Shown piece after piece: positions 1 through 9,806 of a DNA stretch of 64,000 nt. The DNA is from Planococcus kocurii. Lineage in GTDB: Bacteria > Bacillota > Bacilli > Bacillales_A > Planococcaceae. Under the pieces are notes generated by a model, which was not told where the DNA came from, made no database searches, and worked only from the letters and a program-made list of their open reading frames with translations. The first letter of the stretch is position 1. Each line of letters begins with the position of its first letter. The DNA lies in NCBI RefSeq assembly GCF_001465835.2, contig NZ_CP013661.2, positions 310,001-374,000 on the forward strand. The letters run 5' to 3'. The position numbers and the translations under genes were made by a program.

Positions 1-168
1 GTCACCGACACCGCGCTGGAATAATTCCGTGTGTTCAAAAATTGGCGTGCGTATTTCTTTGTATTGGTAAAGTCTGCAGAGGTTATTTATTTTTTGTTCA
101 ACTTCTTGCCATTTAGCAGATTGATCGGGCAGCACATCATATGTGCCGCGTGGCGCTTGAATATTCAT
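1..168 (-). CDS. hisS: Histidyl-tRNA synthetase, N-terminal part (runs off the window)
   Basis: The 56 visible codons start [14 protein letters not shown], the conserved N terminus of bacterial histidyl-tRNA synthetase, a class II enzyme that charges tRNA-His in the cytoplasm. The ATG at 166-168 is preceded by an AAAGGAG ribosome-binding site. The rest of the gene lies beyond the left edge. The T-box leader just upstream fits an aminoacyl-tRNA synthetase gene, and the hisS-yrvJ-dtd-relA order is the one found in Bacillus. In that genus aspS usually follows hisS, outside this window. Confidence 0.95.
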   Translation of the reverse strand, partial: MNIQAPRGTYDVLPDQSAKWQEVEQKINNLCRLYQYKEIRTPIFEHTELFQRGVGD

Positions 169-188
169 CTGTTAGTTCACTCCTTTAT

Positions 189-475
189 TTTTCCATACAA
201 AAAAGCTCTCGCCCCTTGCTTTACGCAAGGGACGAGAGCTCGTATTAGCTTCCGCGGTTCCACCCTAGTTGATGCAAAAAATGCATCCTCTCATTCCGGG
301 TAACGGCCGGTTCCGTTTTTTCCTAATAAGCGGCAAGCGCAGTTCAGAAAAAAGCCTCAAAAGTGTTTTTCGTCGCACTTGTCTGCAGGAAAGTTTACAG
401 CCCGAGACTTCCCCTCTCTTTTCAGCCAAATCATGCAATTACTTTCTTTGTCGTCAGCAAATATATAAGGATAAT
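189..475 (-). promoter_or_regulatory. T-box riboswitch leader of hisS
   Basis: Reading the minus strand, the conserved T-box core AGGGTGGAACCGCGG lies at about 252-266. It is followed by a strong GC-rich hairpin (about 204-240) and a T run, which form the terminator. Upstream sequence has Stem I-like elements, including an AAAGAAAGTAA stretch. T-box leaders read through when uncharged tRNA pairs with the T-box bulge. I could not identify the specifier codon with certainty, so the His assignment rests on the downstream gene. Confidence 0.9.
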
Positions 476-481
476 AAATCA

Positions 482-510
482 ATCTTAATAATTTGCCCGT
501 AGCTTGTCAA
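482..510 (-). promoter_or_regulatory. SigA-type promoter for the hisS T-box transcript
   Basis: On the minus strand, TTGACA (505-510) and TAAGAT (482-487) are separated by 17 bp. This places the start a few bases upstream of Stem I of the T-box leader. It lies back to back with the yrvJ promoter, with only 5 bp between the two -35 boxes. Confidence 0.7.
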
Positions 511-515
511 CCTTT

Positions 516-544
516 TTGACACAAGCGCTGTAATATTTGATACT
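516..544 (+). promoter_or_regulatory. SigA-type promoter for the yrvJ amidase gene
   Basis: TTGACA (516-521), a 17-bp spacer and GATACT (539-544) lie about 30 bp before the yrvJ start. The -35 is perfect and the -10 is moderate. Confidence 0.65.
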
Positions 545-575
545 ATTGAAGAGAAGTTCTCTTAGGGGGTAACGC

Positions 576-2147
576 ATGAAACACAAGGGCTTAATTGCAA
601 TTATTCTATTCTTTTTATTCATATCCAGTAGCTTTCCGTTGCTAGATAAAAATCATGTTTCGGCCGATGCAGGCACAGTTGAAATTACCGGAACCATGGT
701 CAACGTTCGTTCAGGTCCTGGTTTGTCCTACAGCGTCACGGGTGATTTAGAACAAGGACAGACAGCTTCCGTTATTTCCAAACAAGGTGACTGGTTACAA
801 GTACAGGTCGACCGGCAAGAAGGATGGATTGCTTCGTGGCTAACTGCAGCGTCTGACGAAGACCAAACAGCCACTGGGCAAACAGCCGTCTCTTCTGTCA
901 ATGGTCTCAACGTACGTGCGCAAGCTGATTTATCGGCAGCTGTGCTCACCAAAATGGATGCCGGCGATACCGCTGAAATCATTGGCGTGGCGGATGACTG
1001 GCTTGAGATTGATTTCCGTAATACACGCGGATTTGTTTCCAAACAGTATATTGTCTCTAGCGACAAAGACACAACGTCAGAAAAACCGGCAGATTCAGCT
1101 GAATCTGAACAAAAGAAAGAACCTATCTCCAAAGTTTCTTCTTTTGAAATCGCAGTCAACACATTAAATATTCGCTCAAAGCCTGACCTCAGTTCAAAAA
1201 TTCAACAGACTGGCACGAAAGGCGAAGTCTTTCCTGTAATTTCCATGGAAGGCCATTGGGTAGAAATCGAATTGGCAAAAGGAAAAAAAGGCTGGGTTTA
1301 TGCTTTTCACGGTCAATTATCAGATCAGACAGCAGAGACTGTTACAAGTGACGCCAAAGAAGCTGTCACGATTTTAACGGATGGCACCAATTTGCGGAGC
1401 CAAGCTTCGACTGATTCTGAAGTAGTCAGCCGGGCAGATGCTGGAAATCAGCTAGCCGTCGTTGATAAGCAAGAAGAATGGTATCAAGTTCTTCTCGCGG
1501 ACGGTCAGACTGCTTTTGTAGCAGAGTGGGTCGTATCTACAGAAGAAACATTTTCCCAAAAAGAACAAGTTGATTCTCCTGATCGCAGAAAAGGAACATT
1601 GGACGGTCTGACTATCGTTCTAGATCCGGGTCACGGTGGCAATGACGGTGGCACAGTGGGCGTGCGCAAAACACAAGAAAAAGAATTAACCTTAAAAACA
1701 GCAGAGATTTTATCGCGTCATTTAAATGCAGCAGGTGCAGAAGTTGTTATGACGCGGCAATCAGATACTTACGTCGACCTTCGCACGCGCGTCGCTGGAA
1801 GTCACCAAGCTGGAGCAGACGCTTTTGTCAGCATCCACTATGATGCGACCGACGACAGCAGCGTCTCCGGATTCACATCGTACTACCAACACGATTTCCA
1901 AAAAGAACTAGCCGCCTATTTAAATGAAGAACTTGGCAAAAAATTGACCTTGCAAGACCGTGGCGTTCAGCATGGCAATTACTTGGTATTGCGCGAAAAC
2001 AAACAGCCTGCCGTTCTAGTCGAACTTGGCTTTTTGAGCAATTTTAACGAAGAACGCGTGTTGACTAGCAGTCAATTCCGCGAACAGGCGGCGCTCGGCC
2101 TCTATACTGGCCTAATCAACTATTTCGATGCACAGCTTGTTGAGTAA
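576..2147 (+). CDS. yrvJ: Secreted N-acetylmuramoyl-L-alanine amidase with four SH3b domains (YrvJ/LytH-like)
   Basis: This 523-residue exported protein cleaves the amide bond between muramic acid and the peptide stem of peptidoglycan. A signal peptide covers about residues 1-30. Four SH3b cell-wall-binding repeats follow at about 33-93, 100-160, 185-245 and 262-322, several with the NVRSGPG/NIRS-type core. An Amidase_3 domain spans about 345-520. Its zinc ligands are visible as DPGHGG, the Glu of QEKELTL and SIHYDA, and the catalytic Glu lies in VELGFLSN. The start follows an AGGGGGT ribosome-binding site. The hisS-yrvJ-dtd-relA neighbourhood matches B. subtilis. Here the gene faces away from all its neighbours and has its own promoter and terminator. 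Confidence 0.92.
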   Translation: MKHKGLIAIILFFLFISSSFPLLDKNHVSADAGTVEITGTMVNVRSGPGLSYSVTGDLEQGQTASVISKQGDWLQVQVDRQEGWIASWLTAASDEDQTATGQTAVSSVNGLNVRAQADLSAAVLTKMDAGDTAEIIGVADDWLEIDFRNTRGFVSKQYIVSSDKDTTSEKPADSAESEQKKEPISKVSSFEIAVNTLNIRSKPDLSSKIQQTGTKGEVFPVISMEGHWVEIELAKGKKGWVYAFHGQLSDQTAETVTSDAKEAVTILTDGTNLRSQASTDSEVVSRADAGNQLAVVDKQEEWYQVLLADGQTAFVAEWVVSTEETFSQKEQVDSPDRRKGTLDGLTIVLDPGHGGNDGGTVGVRKTQEKELTLKTAEILSRHLNAAGAEVVMTRQSDTYVDLRTRVAGSHQAGADAFVSIHYDATDDSSVSGFTSYYQHDFQKELAAYLNEELGKKLTLQDRGVQHGNYLVLRENKQPAVLVELGFLSNFNEERVLTSSQFREQAALGLYTGLINYFDAQLVE

Positions 2148-2150
2148 TAA

Positions 2151-2182
2151 AAGCACGGTGGACATGTCCACCGTGCTTTTTT
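2151..2182 (+). terminator. Intrinsic terminator after yrvJ
   Basis: A perfect inverted repeat, AAGCACGGTGGACAT and its mirror, is followed by a T run. It begins 3 bp after the yrvJ stop codon. Confidence 0.9.
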
Positions 2183-2279
2183 CTGTGTATGTTTGGCGAC
2201 CTCCCACTAGACTGCGCGTATCCTGCTCGATCGCGCGTTTTTCCGCTGGACCGCTCTTATCGCGCAAACACCGCCACAG

Positions 2280-2312
2280 CAAAAAAAGAAGCGCAGGCAT
2301 ATTCCGCCTGCA
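2280..2312 (-). terminator. Intrinsic terminator after dtd
   Basis: On the minus strand a GCAGGC...GCCTGC stem is followed by a T-rich run (TTCTTTTTTT), 15 bp after the dtd stop. It ends the relA-dtd transcript. Confidence 0.75.
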
Positions 2313-2326
2313 CTTATCTCAACTGC

Positions 2327-2767
2327 CTATTTAGATTCAACTAAAATCGTTACGGGGCCATCATTCACTAGCTGAACGTCCATCATGGCGCCAAAAACAC
2401 CTGTTTCGACAACCAGGCCGTACCTTTGTAACGCTTTGTTAAAAGCTAACCAAAGATGTTCAGCCGTTTCTGGTCGTGCCGCCGCGATAAAACTTGGGCG
2501 ACGCCCTTTTTTCACATCACCATACAGCGTAAACTGAGAAATCGACAGGATTTCACCGCCGTGATCGAGAATTGATCGGTTCATCTTGCCTTCTTCATCT
2601 TCAAACAGACGAAGTTGTGCAATCTTGCCCGCCAAATAATCCGCGTCTTTTTCGGTATCTTCGTGGGTGATGCCAACGAGTAACACATAACCCGATTGGA
2701 TCGCGCCAGTTACCGCGCCGTCGACTGTCACCGATGCACTTTTAGATCGTTGCAGAACTACTCTCAT
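2327..2767 (-). CDS. dtd: D-aminoacyl-tRNA deacylase
   Basis: This 146-residue cytoplasmic editing enzyme hydrolyses D-amino acids (e.g. D-Tyr) wrongly attached to tRNA. The start [17 protein letters not shown], the SQFTLYGD motif at about residues 77-84 and the C-terminal NDGPVT motif are family hallmarks. Length is standard. Its ATG overlaps the relA stop by one base (TAATG), so the two are translationally coupled, as in B. subtilis. Confidence 0.96.
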   Translation of the reverse strand: MRVVLQRSKSASVTVDGAVTGAIQSGYVLLVGITHEDTEKDADYLAGKIAQLRLFEDEEGKMNRSILDHGGEILSISQFTLYGDVKKGRRPSFIAAARPETAEHLWLAFNKALQRYGLVVETGVFGAMMDVQLVNDGPVTILVESK

Positions 2768-4959
2768 TAATTTGTCACCCGTAAAACGGAATAAACATCT
2801 GGAATCGATTTGATGCGTTCAACAACACGGTTTAGATGCTTGATGTGAGGAATCATGATCGACAAATTGATCGTCGCGATTTTGTCTTTGTCTGCTCGAC
2901 CGCTGACCGCTGTAATCGTCGTTTTCGTTTCACTGACCATGTGCATCACTTCATTAATCAATCCGTTGCGGTCGTACGCTTGAACTTCAATATCAATTTG
3001 GTAGGATTTGTTATCAGGCGATCCTTCATTTTCCCACTCGACGGGAATAAGTCGGTCGTTTTCTCCAGAGTGGACATTTGGACAATCCGTGCGGTGAACC
3101 GAAACGCCACGCCCTTTTGTAATAAACCCGATAATATCGTCACCCGGTACCGGGTTGCAACACTTAGACAAGCGAATCATCATATTATCGATTCCTCTAA
3201 CAATGACACCGGAATCGGTTTGTTTTTTAGGCACGTTGGATTTCATTTCAACAGTAATTTTTTCAATTGCCTCTTCTTGCTCGCGTTTTTTACGCATTTT
3301 TTCAGCTAATCGGTTTACAACTTGTTGAGCTGTAATCCCGTTAAAGCCAACAGCTGCATACATATCGTCTTCGCCTGCAAAATTGAATTTTTCACAAACA
3401 CGTTTGATGTTTTCATTACTCAGTACTTCTTTCAGAACAAATTCTTGCGCTTTTATTTCTTTTTCAATCAAATCTCGACCTTTTTGGACATTGTCTTCAC
3501 GCAATTGCTTTTTGAAAAATTGCTTGATTTTATTTTTGGTTTGCGTGGATTTCGCGATTTTCAACCAATCGCGACTTGGACCAAAAGATTGCTTCGAAGT
3601 TAAAATTTCCACAATATTACCGGTGTGTAACTCCGTATCGAGGGGCGCCATCTTGCCGTTTATTTTTGCGCCAATGGTTTTATTGCCAATTTCCGAATGC
3701 ACACGATAAGCAAAATCGATTGGACAAGAGCCTGCTGGCATTTCAATGACATCGCCTTTTGGTGAAAATACATAAACCATGTCAGAAAACAAATCGTATT
3801 TTAACGATTCCATAAATTCTTCAGCATTATCCGATTCGTTCTGGAAATCCAGAATTTCACGGAACCACGACAATCGTGAATCGACAGAACTTTTCGGCTT
3901 GTCGATAATCTTGCCTTCTTTATAGGCCCAATGCGCTGCCACACCATACTCCGCAATGCGGTGCATTTCTTCCGTGCGAATTTGTACTTCAAGCGGATCG
4001 CCTTGAGGACCAATAACCGTCGTGTGAAGCGACTGGTATAAATTTTGCTTTGGCATGGCGATATAATCTTTAAAACGCCCTGGCATCGGCTTCCAAGTAG
4101 AATGAATAATTCCTAGTACCGCGTAGCAATCTTTAATGCTTTCCACTGTTATGCGGACTGCCAGCAAATCATAGATTTCATTAAACTGCTTGTTTTGAAT
4201 TGCCATTTTCCGGTAAATGCTGTAAATGTGTTTGGGCCGACCGAAAAGATCCGCTTTAATATCGACTTCGTCGAGTTGTACGCGAATCTCACTCATGACC
4301 TTATTCAAATAATCTTCTCGTTCGGTACGTTTCTTTTTCATCAAATTGACAATCCGGTAATACTGTTGCGGATTCAAATAACGCAACGCTGTATCTTCCA
4401 GTTCCCATTTAATGGTATTGATACCGAGACGGTGCGCAATCGGGGCAAAGATTTCCAGCGTCTCATTAGCTTTAATGCGTTGCTTTTCGACGGTCTGGTA
4501 TTTCAACGTACGAAGATTGTGCAAACGATCTGCCAGTTTAATCAAAATAACACGAATGTCTTGTGCCATTGCGACAAACATTTTGCGGTGATTTTCTGCT
4601 TGTTGCTCTTCTTTTGATAAATACTTGATTTTGCTTAACTTCGTCACGCCGTCAACGAGCATGGCAACTTCTTCATCGAAATCACGAACGATGTCTTCAC
4701 GGCTGACTTCCGTGTCTTCGACTACATCGTGCAAAAAGCCTGCCGCTACTGTAGCCGGGTCCATTTGTAATTCTGCCAGAATCCCTGCCACTTGCACCGG
4801 ATGCACAATATACGGTTCGCCTGATTTGCGAAACTGACCCATATGGGCGTCGTACGCAACTTGATAGGCCCTCTTGATTGTTTTCACATGTTCGGCATTC
4901 ATATAAGACGCAACCATCTCGAATACATCTTCAGCTGTTCTCACTAGATCTTTCGCCAT
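2767..4959 (-). CDS. relA: Bifunctional (p)ppGpp synthetase/hydrolase RelA/Rsh
   Basis: This long Rel enzyme (730 residues) makes (p)ppGpp from ATP and GTP/GDP when uncharged tRNA reaches the ribosome, and also degrades it. In order: an HD hydrolase domain (HDVVEDTE and LADRLHN visible), the synthetase domain ([12 protein letters not shown]), a TGS domain (about 390-450), the helical and Cys-containing region ([14 protein letters not shown]) and a C-terminal ACT domain. A TTG 30 bases further upstream (4989) is in frame. I choose the ATG at 4957-4959 because an AAGGTGG ribosome-binding site lies just before it and [13 protein letters not shown] aligns with other Rel N termini. It lies upstream of dtd in a two-gene unit. 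Confidence 0.95.
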   Translation of the reverse strand: MAKDLVRTAEDVFEMVASYMNAEHVKTIKRAYQVAYDAHMGQFRKSGEPYIVHPVQVAGILAELQMDPATVAAGFLHDVVEDTEVSREDIVRDFDEEVAMLVDGVTKLSKIKYLSKEEQQAENHRKMFVAMAQDIRVILIKLADRLHNLRTLKYQTVEKQRIKANETLEIFAPIAHRLGINTIKWELEDTALRYLNPQQYYRIVNLMKKKRTEREDYLNKVMSEIRVQLDEVDIKADLFGRPKHIYSIYRKMAIQNKQFNEIYDLLAVRITVESIKDCYAVLGIIHSTWKPMPGRFKDYIAMPKQNLYQSLHTTVIGPQGDPLEVQIRTEEMHRIAEYGVAAHWAYKEGKIIDKPKSSVDSRLSWFREILDFQNESDNAEEFMESLKYDLFSDMVYVFSPKGDVIEMPAGSCPIDFAYRVHSEIGNKTIGAKINGKMAPLDTELHTGNIVEILTSKQSFGPSRDWLKIAKSTQTKNKIKQFFKKQLREDNVQKGRDLIEKEIKAQEFVLKEVLSNENIKRVCEKFNFAGEDDMYAAVGFNGITAQQVVNRLAEKMRKKREQEEAIEKITVEMKSNVPKKQTDSGVIVRGIDNMMIRLSKCCNPVPGDDIIGFITKGRGVSVHRTDCPNVHSGENDRLIPVEWENEGSPDNKSYQIDIEVQAYDRNGLINEVMHMVSETKTTITAVSGRADKDKIATINLSIMIPHIKHLNRVVERIKSIPDVYSVLRVTN

Positions 4960-5039
4960 AATTGCCCACCTTGCTTTAAATTTTTCCAAAAGTATATCTT
5001 TCTATTATAAAAAACAATGGGGTTAAAAGTAAAGCTTTG

Positions 5040-5564
5040 TTAGCTGTTCTCTAGCACTTTAATAAATTCCCTGAGATAATCTGGTAAATCAGGCGGACGG
5101 CGGCTCGATACTAAGTGCCCATCGACCACCACTGATTCATCAAACCACTCGGCGCCCGCGTTGATCATGTCATCTTTTATTCCTGGTGTACTGGTCACTT
5201 TTCGACCGGTTAAAATATCGGCGGAAATAAGTACCCAACCAGCGTGACAAATTTGACCAATCGGTTTTTGCTGTTCGTCCATACGGCGAACCAACTGTAA
5301 AACGTCAGGAAACCGTCGTATTTTGTCTGGTGCCCAACCGCCAGGAACGAGAACGGCGTCGTATTCATTGCCAAGCGCTTGTGCATAAGTCAAATCAGAT
5401 GTCGCTGGAACGCCATATTTACCAATATATTCAACGCCCGATTCTTCTCCTGCAATGTCCACTTGTGCCCCTTCTTCTCGCAATCTTAAAATCGGATACC
5501 ATAGTTCCAAATCTTCAAAGTCATGATGAATAAAACTCAGCACTTTTTTTCCTGTCAGTCTCAT
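5040..5564 (-). CDS. DJ-1/PfpI family protein
   Basis: This 174-residue protein belongs to the DJ-1/PfpI superfamily (class I glutamine-amidotransferase-like fold). The nucleophile elbow QICHAGW at about residues 104-110 holds the reactive Cys, and a Glu in FEDLELW near residue 18 matches the acidic partner of PfpI proteins. Members act as deglycases, chaperones or peptidases in stress response; which applies here cannot be told. The start follows a GGAGG-type site. It lies 26 bp downstream of the beta-helix gene, and both sit between apt and relA, which are adjacent in B. subtilis. Confidence 0.85.
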   Translation of the reverse strand: MRLTGKKVLSFIHHDFEDLELWYPILRLREEGAQVDIAGEESGVEYIGKYGVPATSDLTYAQALGNEYDAVLVPGGWAPDKIRRFPDVLQLVRRMDEQQKPIGQICHAGWVLISADILTGRKVTSTPGIKDDMINAGAEWFDESVVVDGHLVSSRRPPDLPDYLREFIKVLENS

Positions 5565-5589
5565 GTAATTGCCTCCTTGTTGATGTATG

Positions 5590-7143
5590 TTAAAGCAGAT
5601 GAGAACTCCGCTTTCTAATATTTTCTAAGTAAACCAACTCGCTACCTGCTCCAACAACGACTGCTTGTTCAGCTGAACCGGTGCTGACCAAGTTTTGAAC
5701 GCTTACACTGCTGGCATGTTGTTCACCGCCAGCTATTGAAAGATCCGTCTCCGCTGTCGTAAACCCTTGAATCTTACCATTACTCAAAGACACACACGCG
5801 GCACGGTATTGAACGGCTGAAGCTGGTTGAAGCTTGTAATCATAATCTGGATCTCCGACAAACAAAAACCGGTTGATCGCCACATTGCGGTAAGCTGAAA
5901 TAACTAAACTGCGCGGCGCAGAACCTTCGTATAAAGTTGTTTCGATTGGATCAATTGACACTAACCGTTGTGCACGAATAGCAAACGCCGAACGCGATTC
6001 GGGATCCTCTTTTTTATGATGACCAATGTGACGGAAATTAAACGACCGGTTATCGTGAACCGATAAATGTCCCGAAATAAAGACATTTGAGGCTGCTGAA
6101 GAATTGGCATGCGCTTTAATCTCAATTCCACCAAAACAACGCGCACTCGAATTATTAACTAACCAAACGTAACGAGATCCATCATCTATTTCAAAGCCAT
6201 TGGAGTTTGAAAACCCTTGCTGATGCGCGCGTCCACTCGGATCACTAAAATGTGAGTTGGTGACAAAAATATAGTCACTATGATGCGTTGTCAATCCGTC
6301 GTCGCCAAAACCAGAACCGCTAACGCCATCAAGCCAGACAAAACGACTGCCACTTTTGCCTCGCAATCCATCTCCTGCGTAATTATAAAGCGGTGACGTA
6401 ATATCAAAACAATGCAGACCTGGATTTAATGCCTCCACATCTTTGACCCACCCAAATGTTACGTGGGCATAAGTTAAACAGCTGGAATAATTTCCGCCTG
6501 CACTGGTTTTTTCGACATCTCCCAAACGTTCTACATGCCAATCAAGCGTCAGCCCTTCTACAGAAATATTGCGGTTACCCATTAAGTAATTGCGGTTGGT
6601 CAATAACCGGGTCTTGCGAGAGGCTTTAGGATGCAACTTTAAAACAGTTGCTCCTTTTCCAGCACCCGTCAAACGTGTCCATGAAGGCAAACGCAGTCCC
6701 TTTACGAGATAAACACCTTTTGGAACCTCTACTTGTACTCGACCTTTGCCAAGTGCTCGTTTAAAAGCATCTGTACAGTCGGTCTTTCCGTCACCTATCG
6801 CGCCATAATCAGTAACGTTGACGCACTGTACAATCGTCGACTCAAGTTTTCGGTACTCGCTGTCTAGTTGCGTTTTCCATGCTGGGTATAGCTCATTGTC
6901 AGAAACACAGGTCTCCGAAGAACGTTCATCTTCTACCGAATACTTTTCAGCTATTAAAGACCACATTTTTTCAGTCATGCTTTTTTTAGGCCTCGCATAC
7001 TTGCTAAAGACGAACTCTTTTCGGATGGCTTGAAAGAATTGTTCCGTTTCGCAGGTGATTTTTTCAAGAGGGGTGCGGTCGTCTAGTAATTGATCTATCC
7101 ACGTAGCGTTTAATCGGGGGTTGTGTTGTTTGCTCAGCTTCAT
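5590..7143 (-). CDS. Right-handed beta-helix (pectate-lyase-3-like) protein, function unknown
   Basis: This 517-residue protein has an N-terminal helical region of about 105 residues. It then has a typical Pectate_lyase_3 entry motif (NVTDYGAIGDGKTDCTDAF, about 109-127) followed by EVPKGVYLVKGLRLPS and short repeating beta-strand turns to the C terminus. Such folds occur in polysaccharide lyases, GH28-like enzymes and phage tailspikes. I see no signal peptide or membrane segment, so secretion is doubtful. The start follows GGAGGTGACCAA. With the PfpI-like gene it forms an insertion between apt and relA. The substrate is unknown; a catalytic role is unproven. Confidence 0.7.
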   Translation of the reverse strand: MKLSKQHNPRLNATWIDQLLDDRTPLEKITCETEQFFQAIRKEFVFSKYARPKKSMTEKMWSLIAEKYSVEDERSSETCVSDNELYPAWKTQLDSEYRKLESTIVQCVNVTDYGAIGDGKTDCTDAFKRALGKGRVQVEVPKGVYLVKGLRLPSWTRLTGAGKGATVLKLHPKASRKTRLLTNRNYLMGNRNISVEGLTLDWHVERLGDVEKTSAGGNYSSCLTYAHVTFGWVKDVEALNPGLHCFDITSPLYNYAGDGLRGKSGSRFVWLDGVSGSGFGDDGLTTHHSDYIFVTNSHFSDPSGRAHQQGFSNSNGFEIDDGSRYVWLVNNSSARCFGGIEIKAHANSSAASNVFISGHLSVHDNRSFNFRHIGHHKKEDPESRSAFAIRAQRLVSIDPIETTLYEGSAPRSLVISAYRNVAINRFLFVGDPDYDYKLQPASAVQYRAACVSLSNGKIQGFTTAETDLSIAGGEQHASSVSVQNLVSTGSAEQAVVVGAGSELVYLENIRKRSSHLL

Positions 7144-7193
7144 TTGGTCACCTCCAATTTATGGCCTTACCTTTGTCCATACCCTGATTCAAG

Positions 7194-7230
7194 AAAAAAA
7201 TCCCTTCACCTTAAAAAGGCGAAGAGATCC
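7194..7230 (-). terminator. Intrinsic terminator after apt
   Basis: On the minus strand TCTCTTCGCC and GGTGAAGGGA pair imperfectly around a TTTTTAA loop and run into seven Ts, directly after the apt stop. It separates recJ-apt from the beta-helix gene. Confidence 0.8.
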
Positions 7231-7234
7231 GGTA

Positions 7235-7747
7235 TTAATATTGCATTAAAGTCGTGACATCATAGCCGCCTAAGTTTTTGCGTCCATCTAAATAAGTCAA
7301 TTCAATCAAAAATGCGCAGCCAACGACAATTCCGCCAAGCTGTTCTACTAAATTAATCGTCGCACCGATTGTGCCACCTGTTGCAAGCAAATCATCCGTG
7401 ATCAAGACACGTTGCCCCGGTTTGATTGCGTCTTTATGCATCGTTAACACATCTGTCCCGTATTCAAGACCGTATTCGGCTGTGATCACTTCGCGCGGCA
7501 ACTTGCCTTCTTTACGAACGGGTGCAAAGCCAAGTTCAAGCGCATAAGCGACTGGGCAGCCGATGATAAATCCACGCGCTTCAGGTCCTACAATGACTTC
7601 AGCATTTACTGTTTTTGCGTATTCAACGATTTTGTCTGTTGCATACTTATAGGCAGTTCCGTTGTCCATCAATGACGTGATGTCCTTAAAACGAATTCCA
7701 GGTTTTGGCCAATCTTCAACAATGGTGATGTACTGTTTTAAATCCAT
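7235..7747 (-). CDS. apt: Adenine phosphoribosyltransferase
   Basis: This 170-residue purine salvage enzyme converts adenine and PRPP to AMP in the cytoplasm. The start [20 protein letters not shown] and the PRPP-binding loop [13 protein letters not shown] (about residues 119-131) are diagnostic. An upstream in-frame start exists, but the ATG at 7745-7747 follows CCAAGGAGGAACAAAT and gives the standard length. The recJ stop codon lies 7 bp inside apt, so translation is coupled. The recJ-apt order is conserved in Bacillus. Confidence 0.96.
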   Translation of the reverse strand: MDLKQYITIVEDWPKPGIRFKDITSLMDNGTAYKYATDKIVEYAKTVNAEVIVGPEARGFIIGCPVAYALELGFAPVRKEGKLPREVITAEYGLEYGTDVLTMHKDAIKPGQRVLITDDLLATGGTIGATINLVEQLGGIVVGCAFLIELTYLDGRKNLGGYDVTTLMQY

Positions 7748-9806
7748 ATTTGTTCCTCCTTGGCAGACACTGTCGCATCGAACCACTCTTTTAAATCTTT
7801 ATAAGACGCATACAAAAGCTTCTGCTCCAGAGCAATCTGCTGCTCGCGACGTTTGTAAATCGGCGCTTCTGACAAATCCTGTTTGCTTGGCGATTGCGCA
7901 ATCTCGGTAATGCCATTGTTAAGTGTAACAAAACCGAGTTCAAAAAACACCTGCAGCATGAAAAATAATGACTCCCGCGTCCAACCTTTGTGTTTCGCCA
8001 GTTCGTCACAATGTTTAGTAAAGTCAAAAGTCCCGCGTTTTTTAATAAACGAAAACAGCCATTTAAATTGTTCACGTGTGGGAATCTGTTCAAAATACTG
8101 AGAATCTTTCGCATGGAAATGAGCATACACCCGCTTTGGCTTCATATTTGCTAAAACAGATACCAATTGCTCTTCTGATTCCGGTAAATCCAATAACACC
8201 AAGTGGTCTTTACTTCCTGACATGGCTTTTACTTGAGCAACAGTGCAAATGGGTTGAGCCAATAGGGACTGGAATAATGCGGGTGTTTCTTCTTTAAACG
8301 CTAGGAATACTTGATTTTCTTTCGGGATCAACTTTGACCAACGCGATACTTGGCGAATGCCGCGAATATCAAATAATTGCCATTGATCTGTACGAACATC
8401 TTCCACCATCAATTGCGGTTTTTTCCGACCATTCCATTCATTGACCTGTAAATCACCGATAACATCTATTTTGACATCCGGTGTTAATTCATCACCAACC
8501 GAACCGAGACCAAAACCAACAGCGTCTATAGAAGCTGCTTGCTGTGTCAGTTCCATCTTCAAGTGATTTTGGGCAGCTCCAATTTTGCGAATGGATGCCA
8601 CATGGACCCCTTCAAGATAAAATTTCGGCTTAGCAAAGCCCATTCCAAAAGGAGCAAGTAAGCGCATGGACTCGATTGCCGTTATGTCGATTTCGTCAAG
8701 ACGGAGCGGAATATCGATGTTGACAACAGGCAATAACTCTTCTTCAGTTAAGCTAATTTCCGCTTGTTTGTTTAAGCGCTCACGCAAATCATCGACGTCA
8801 CTTGCCGCAAGCGTCATACCCGCCGCCATTGGATGGCCTCCGAAATGAGGCAAAATGTCGCGGTTTTTAGCAAGTTCGTTATACAAATGAAAGCCTTCAA
8901 TACTGCGAGCAGAACCTTTTGCTTTGTTGGTTTCAGGATCTACCGACAAAACAATAGACGGGCGATAAAATTTTTCTGTTAGTTTCGAGGCAACGATTCC
9001 AACAACACCCGGGTTCCAGCCTTCTTGAGCGACCACTAACACATGCGGCACACCGTCCGGATAACGCTGTTCAACTTGCTGCATCGCTTCTTCTGAAATT
9101 TTCTTCACAATCGCTTGCCGCTCTTTGTTTAACACGTCTAACCCTGAAGCCAGTGAACGTGCTTCTGCTGGGTCTTCTGTTAAGAACATGCGAACAGCTG
9201 GATCAGCATCTTGCAAACGTCCAATGGCATTAATGCGCGGTCCAAACATAAAGCCGATTGTTTCTTCTGTAATGTCTTGCTGTTTAACGCCTGATACTTC
9301 GCACAATGCAGCAATCGCAGGACTCGGTGAATCGATAAGTGCAGCTAGTCCTTCTTTAACAAAAATTCGGTTTTCCCCGTGAAGCGGAACAAGATCGGCC
9401 ACCGTACCGATCGCGGTTAGTTCAATCAAGTGGTCTGGAATTTCCTCGTACAGTGCGTGTGCTATTTTAAACGCTACACCAACTCCAGCCAGTTCACCAA
9501 ACGGATAGTGGCCTTGTGGATGACGCGGGTGAACAACCGCTAGTGCATTTGGTAATTGGTCACCGATATCGTGATGATCACTAATAATAACGTCCATCCC
9601 TAAAGCGTTAGCAAAATCAACTTGTTCGATTCCTGAAATGCCATTATCTACCGTGACAATTAGTTTCGTACCCTGATCAAATGCTTGTTGAAACAGTTCA
9701 CTATTCGGTCCGTACCCATGCTTAAAGCGGTTCGGTATCATAAAGGACACATCGGCCCCTAGATCTTGTAATACGGTCATCATGACGGTTGTACTGGTGA
9801 CACCAT
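7738..9806 (-). CDS. recJ: Single-stranded-DNA exonuclease RecJ, exon 2 (main part)
   Basis: RecJ degrades single-stranded DNA 5' to 3' in recombination and mismatch repair. This part carries everything after the fourth base of the intron-split DYDADG motif. It starts in frame as DGVTSTTVM, with the first base of the Asp codon supplied by exon 1. The DHH motif SDHHDIG follows, then DHHA1 ([11 protein letters not shown]), an OB fold and the C-terminal domain. Joined to exon 1 it codes for about 780 residues, close to the normal Bacillales length. Without splicing this frame has no proper start; the open frame merely runs back into intron sequence. It overlaps apt by 10 bp. Confidence 0.9.

Noticed and set aside
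31..502. Plus-strand frames across the hisS start and its T-box leader
   Set aside because: They run antisense to hisS and to the T-box RNA and carry no protein signature.
728..1162. Long minus-strand open frame inside yrvJ
   Set aside because: It is antisense to the clearly coding SH3b repeats, has no ribosome-binding site and no recognisable protein features.
4960..4989. TTG start for relA giving a 740-residue protein
   Set aside because: The ATG at 4959 has the better ribosome-binding site and matches family N termini.
5590..7143. Beta-helix gene as a phage tailspike from a prophage remnant
   Set aside because: No integrase, other phage genes or attachment-site repeats are visible around it.
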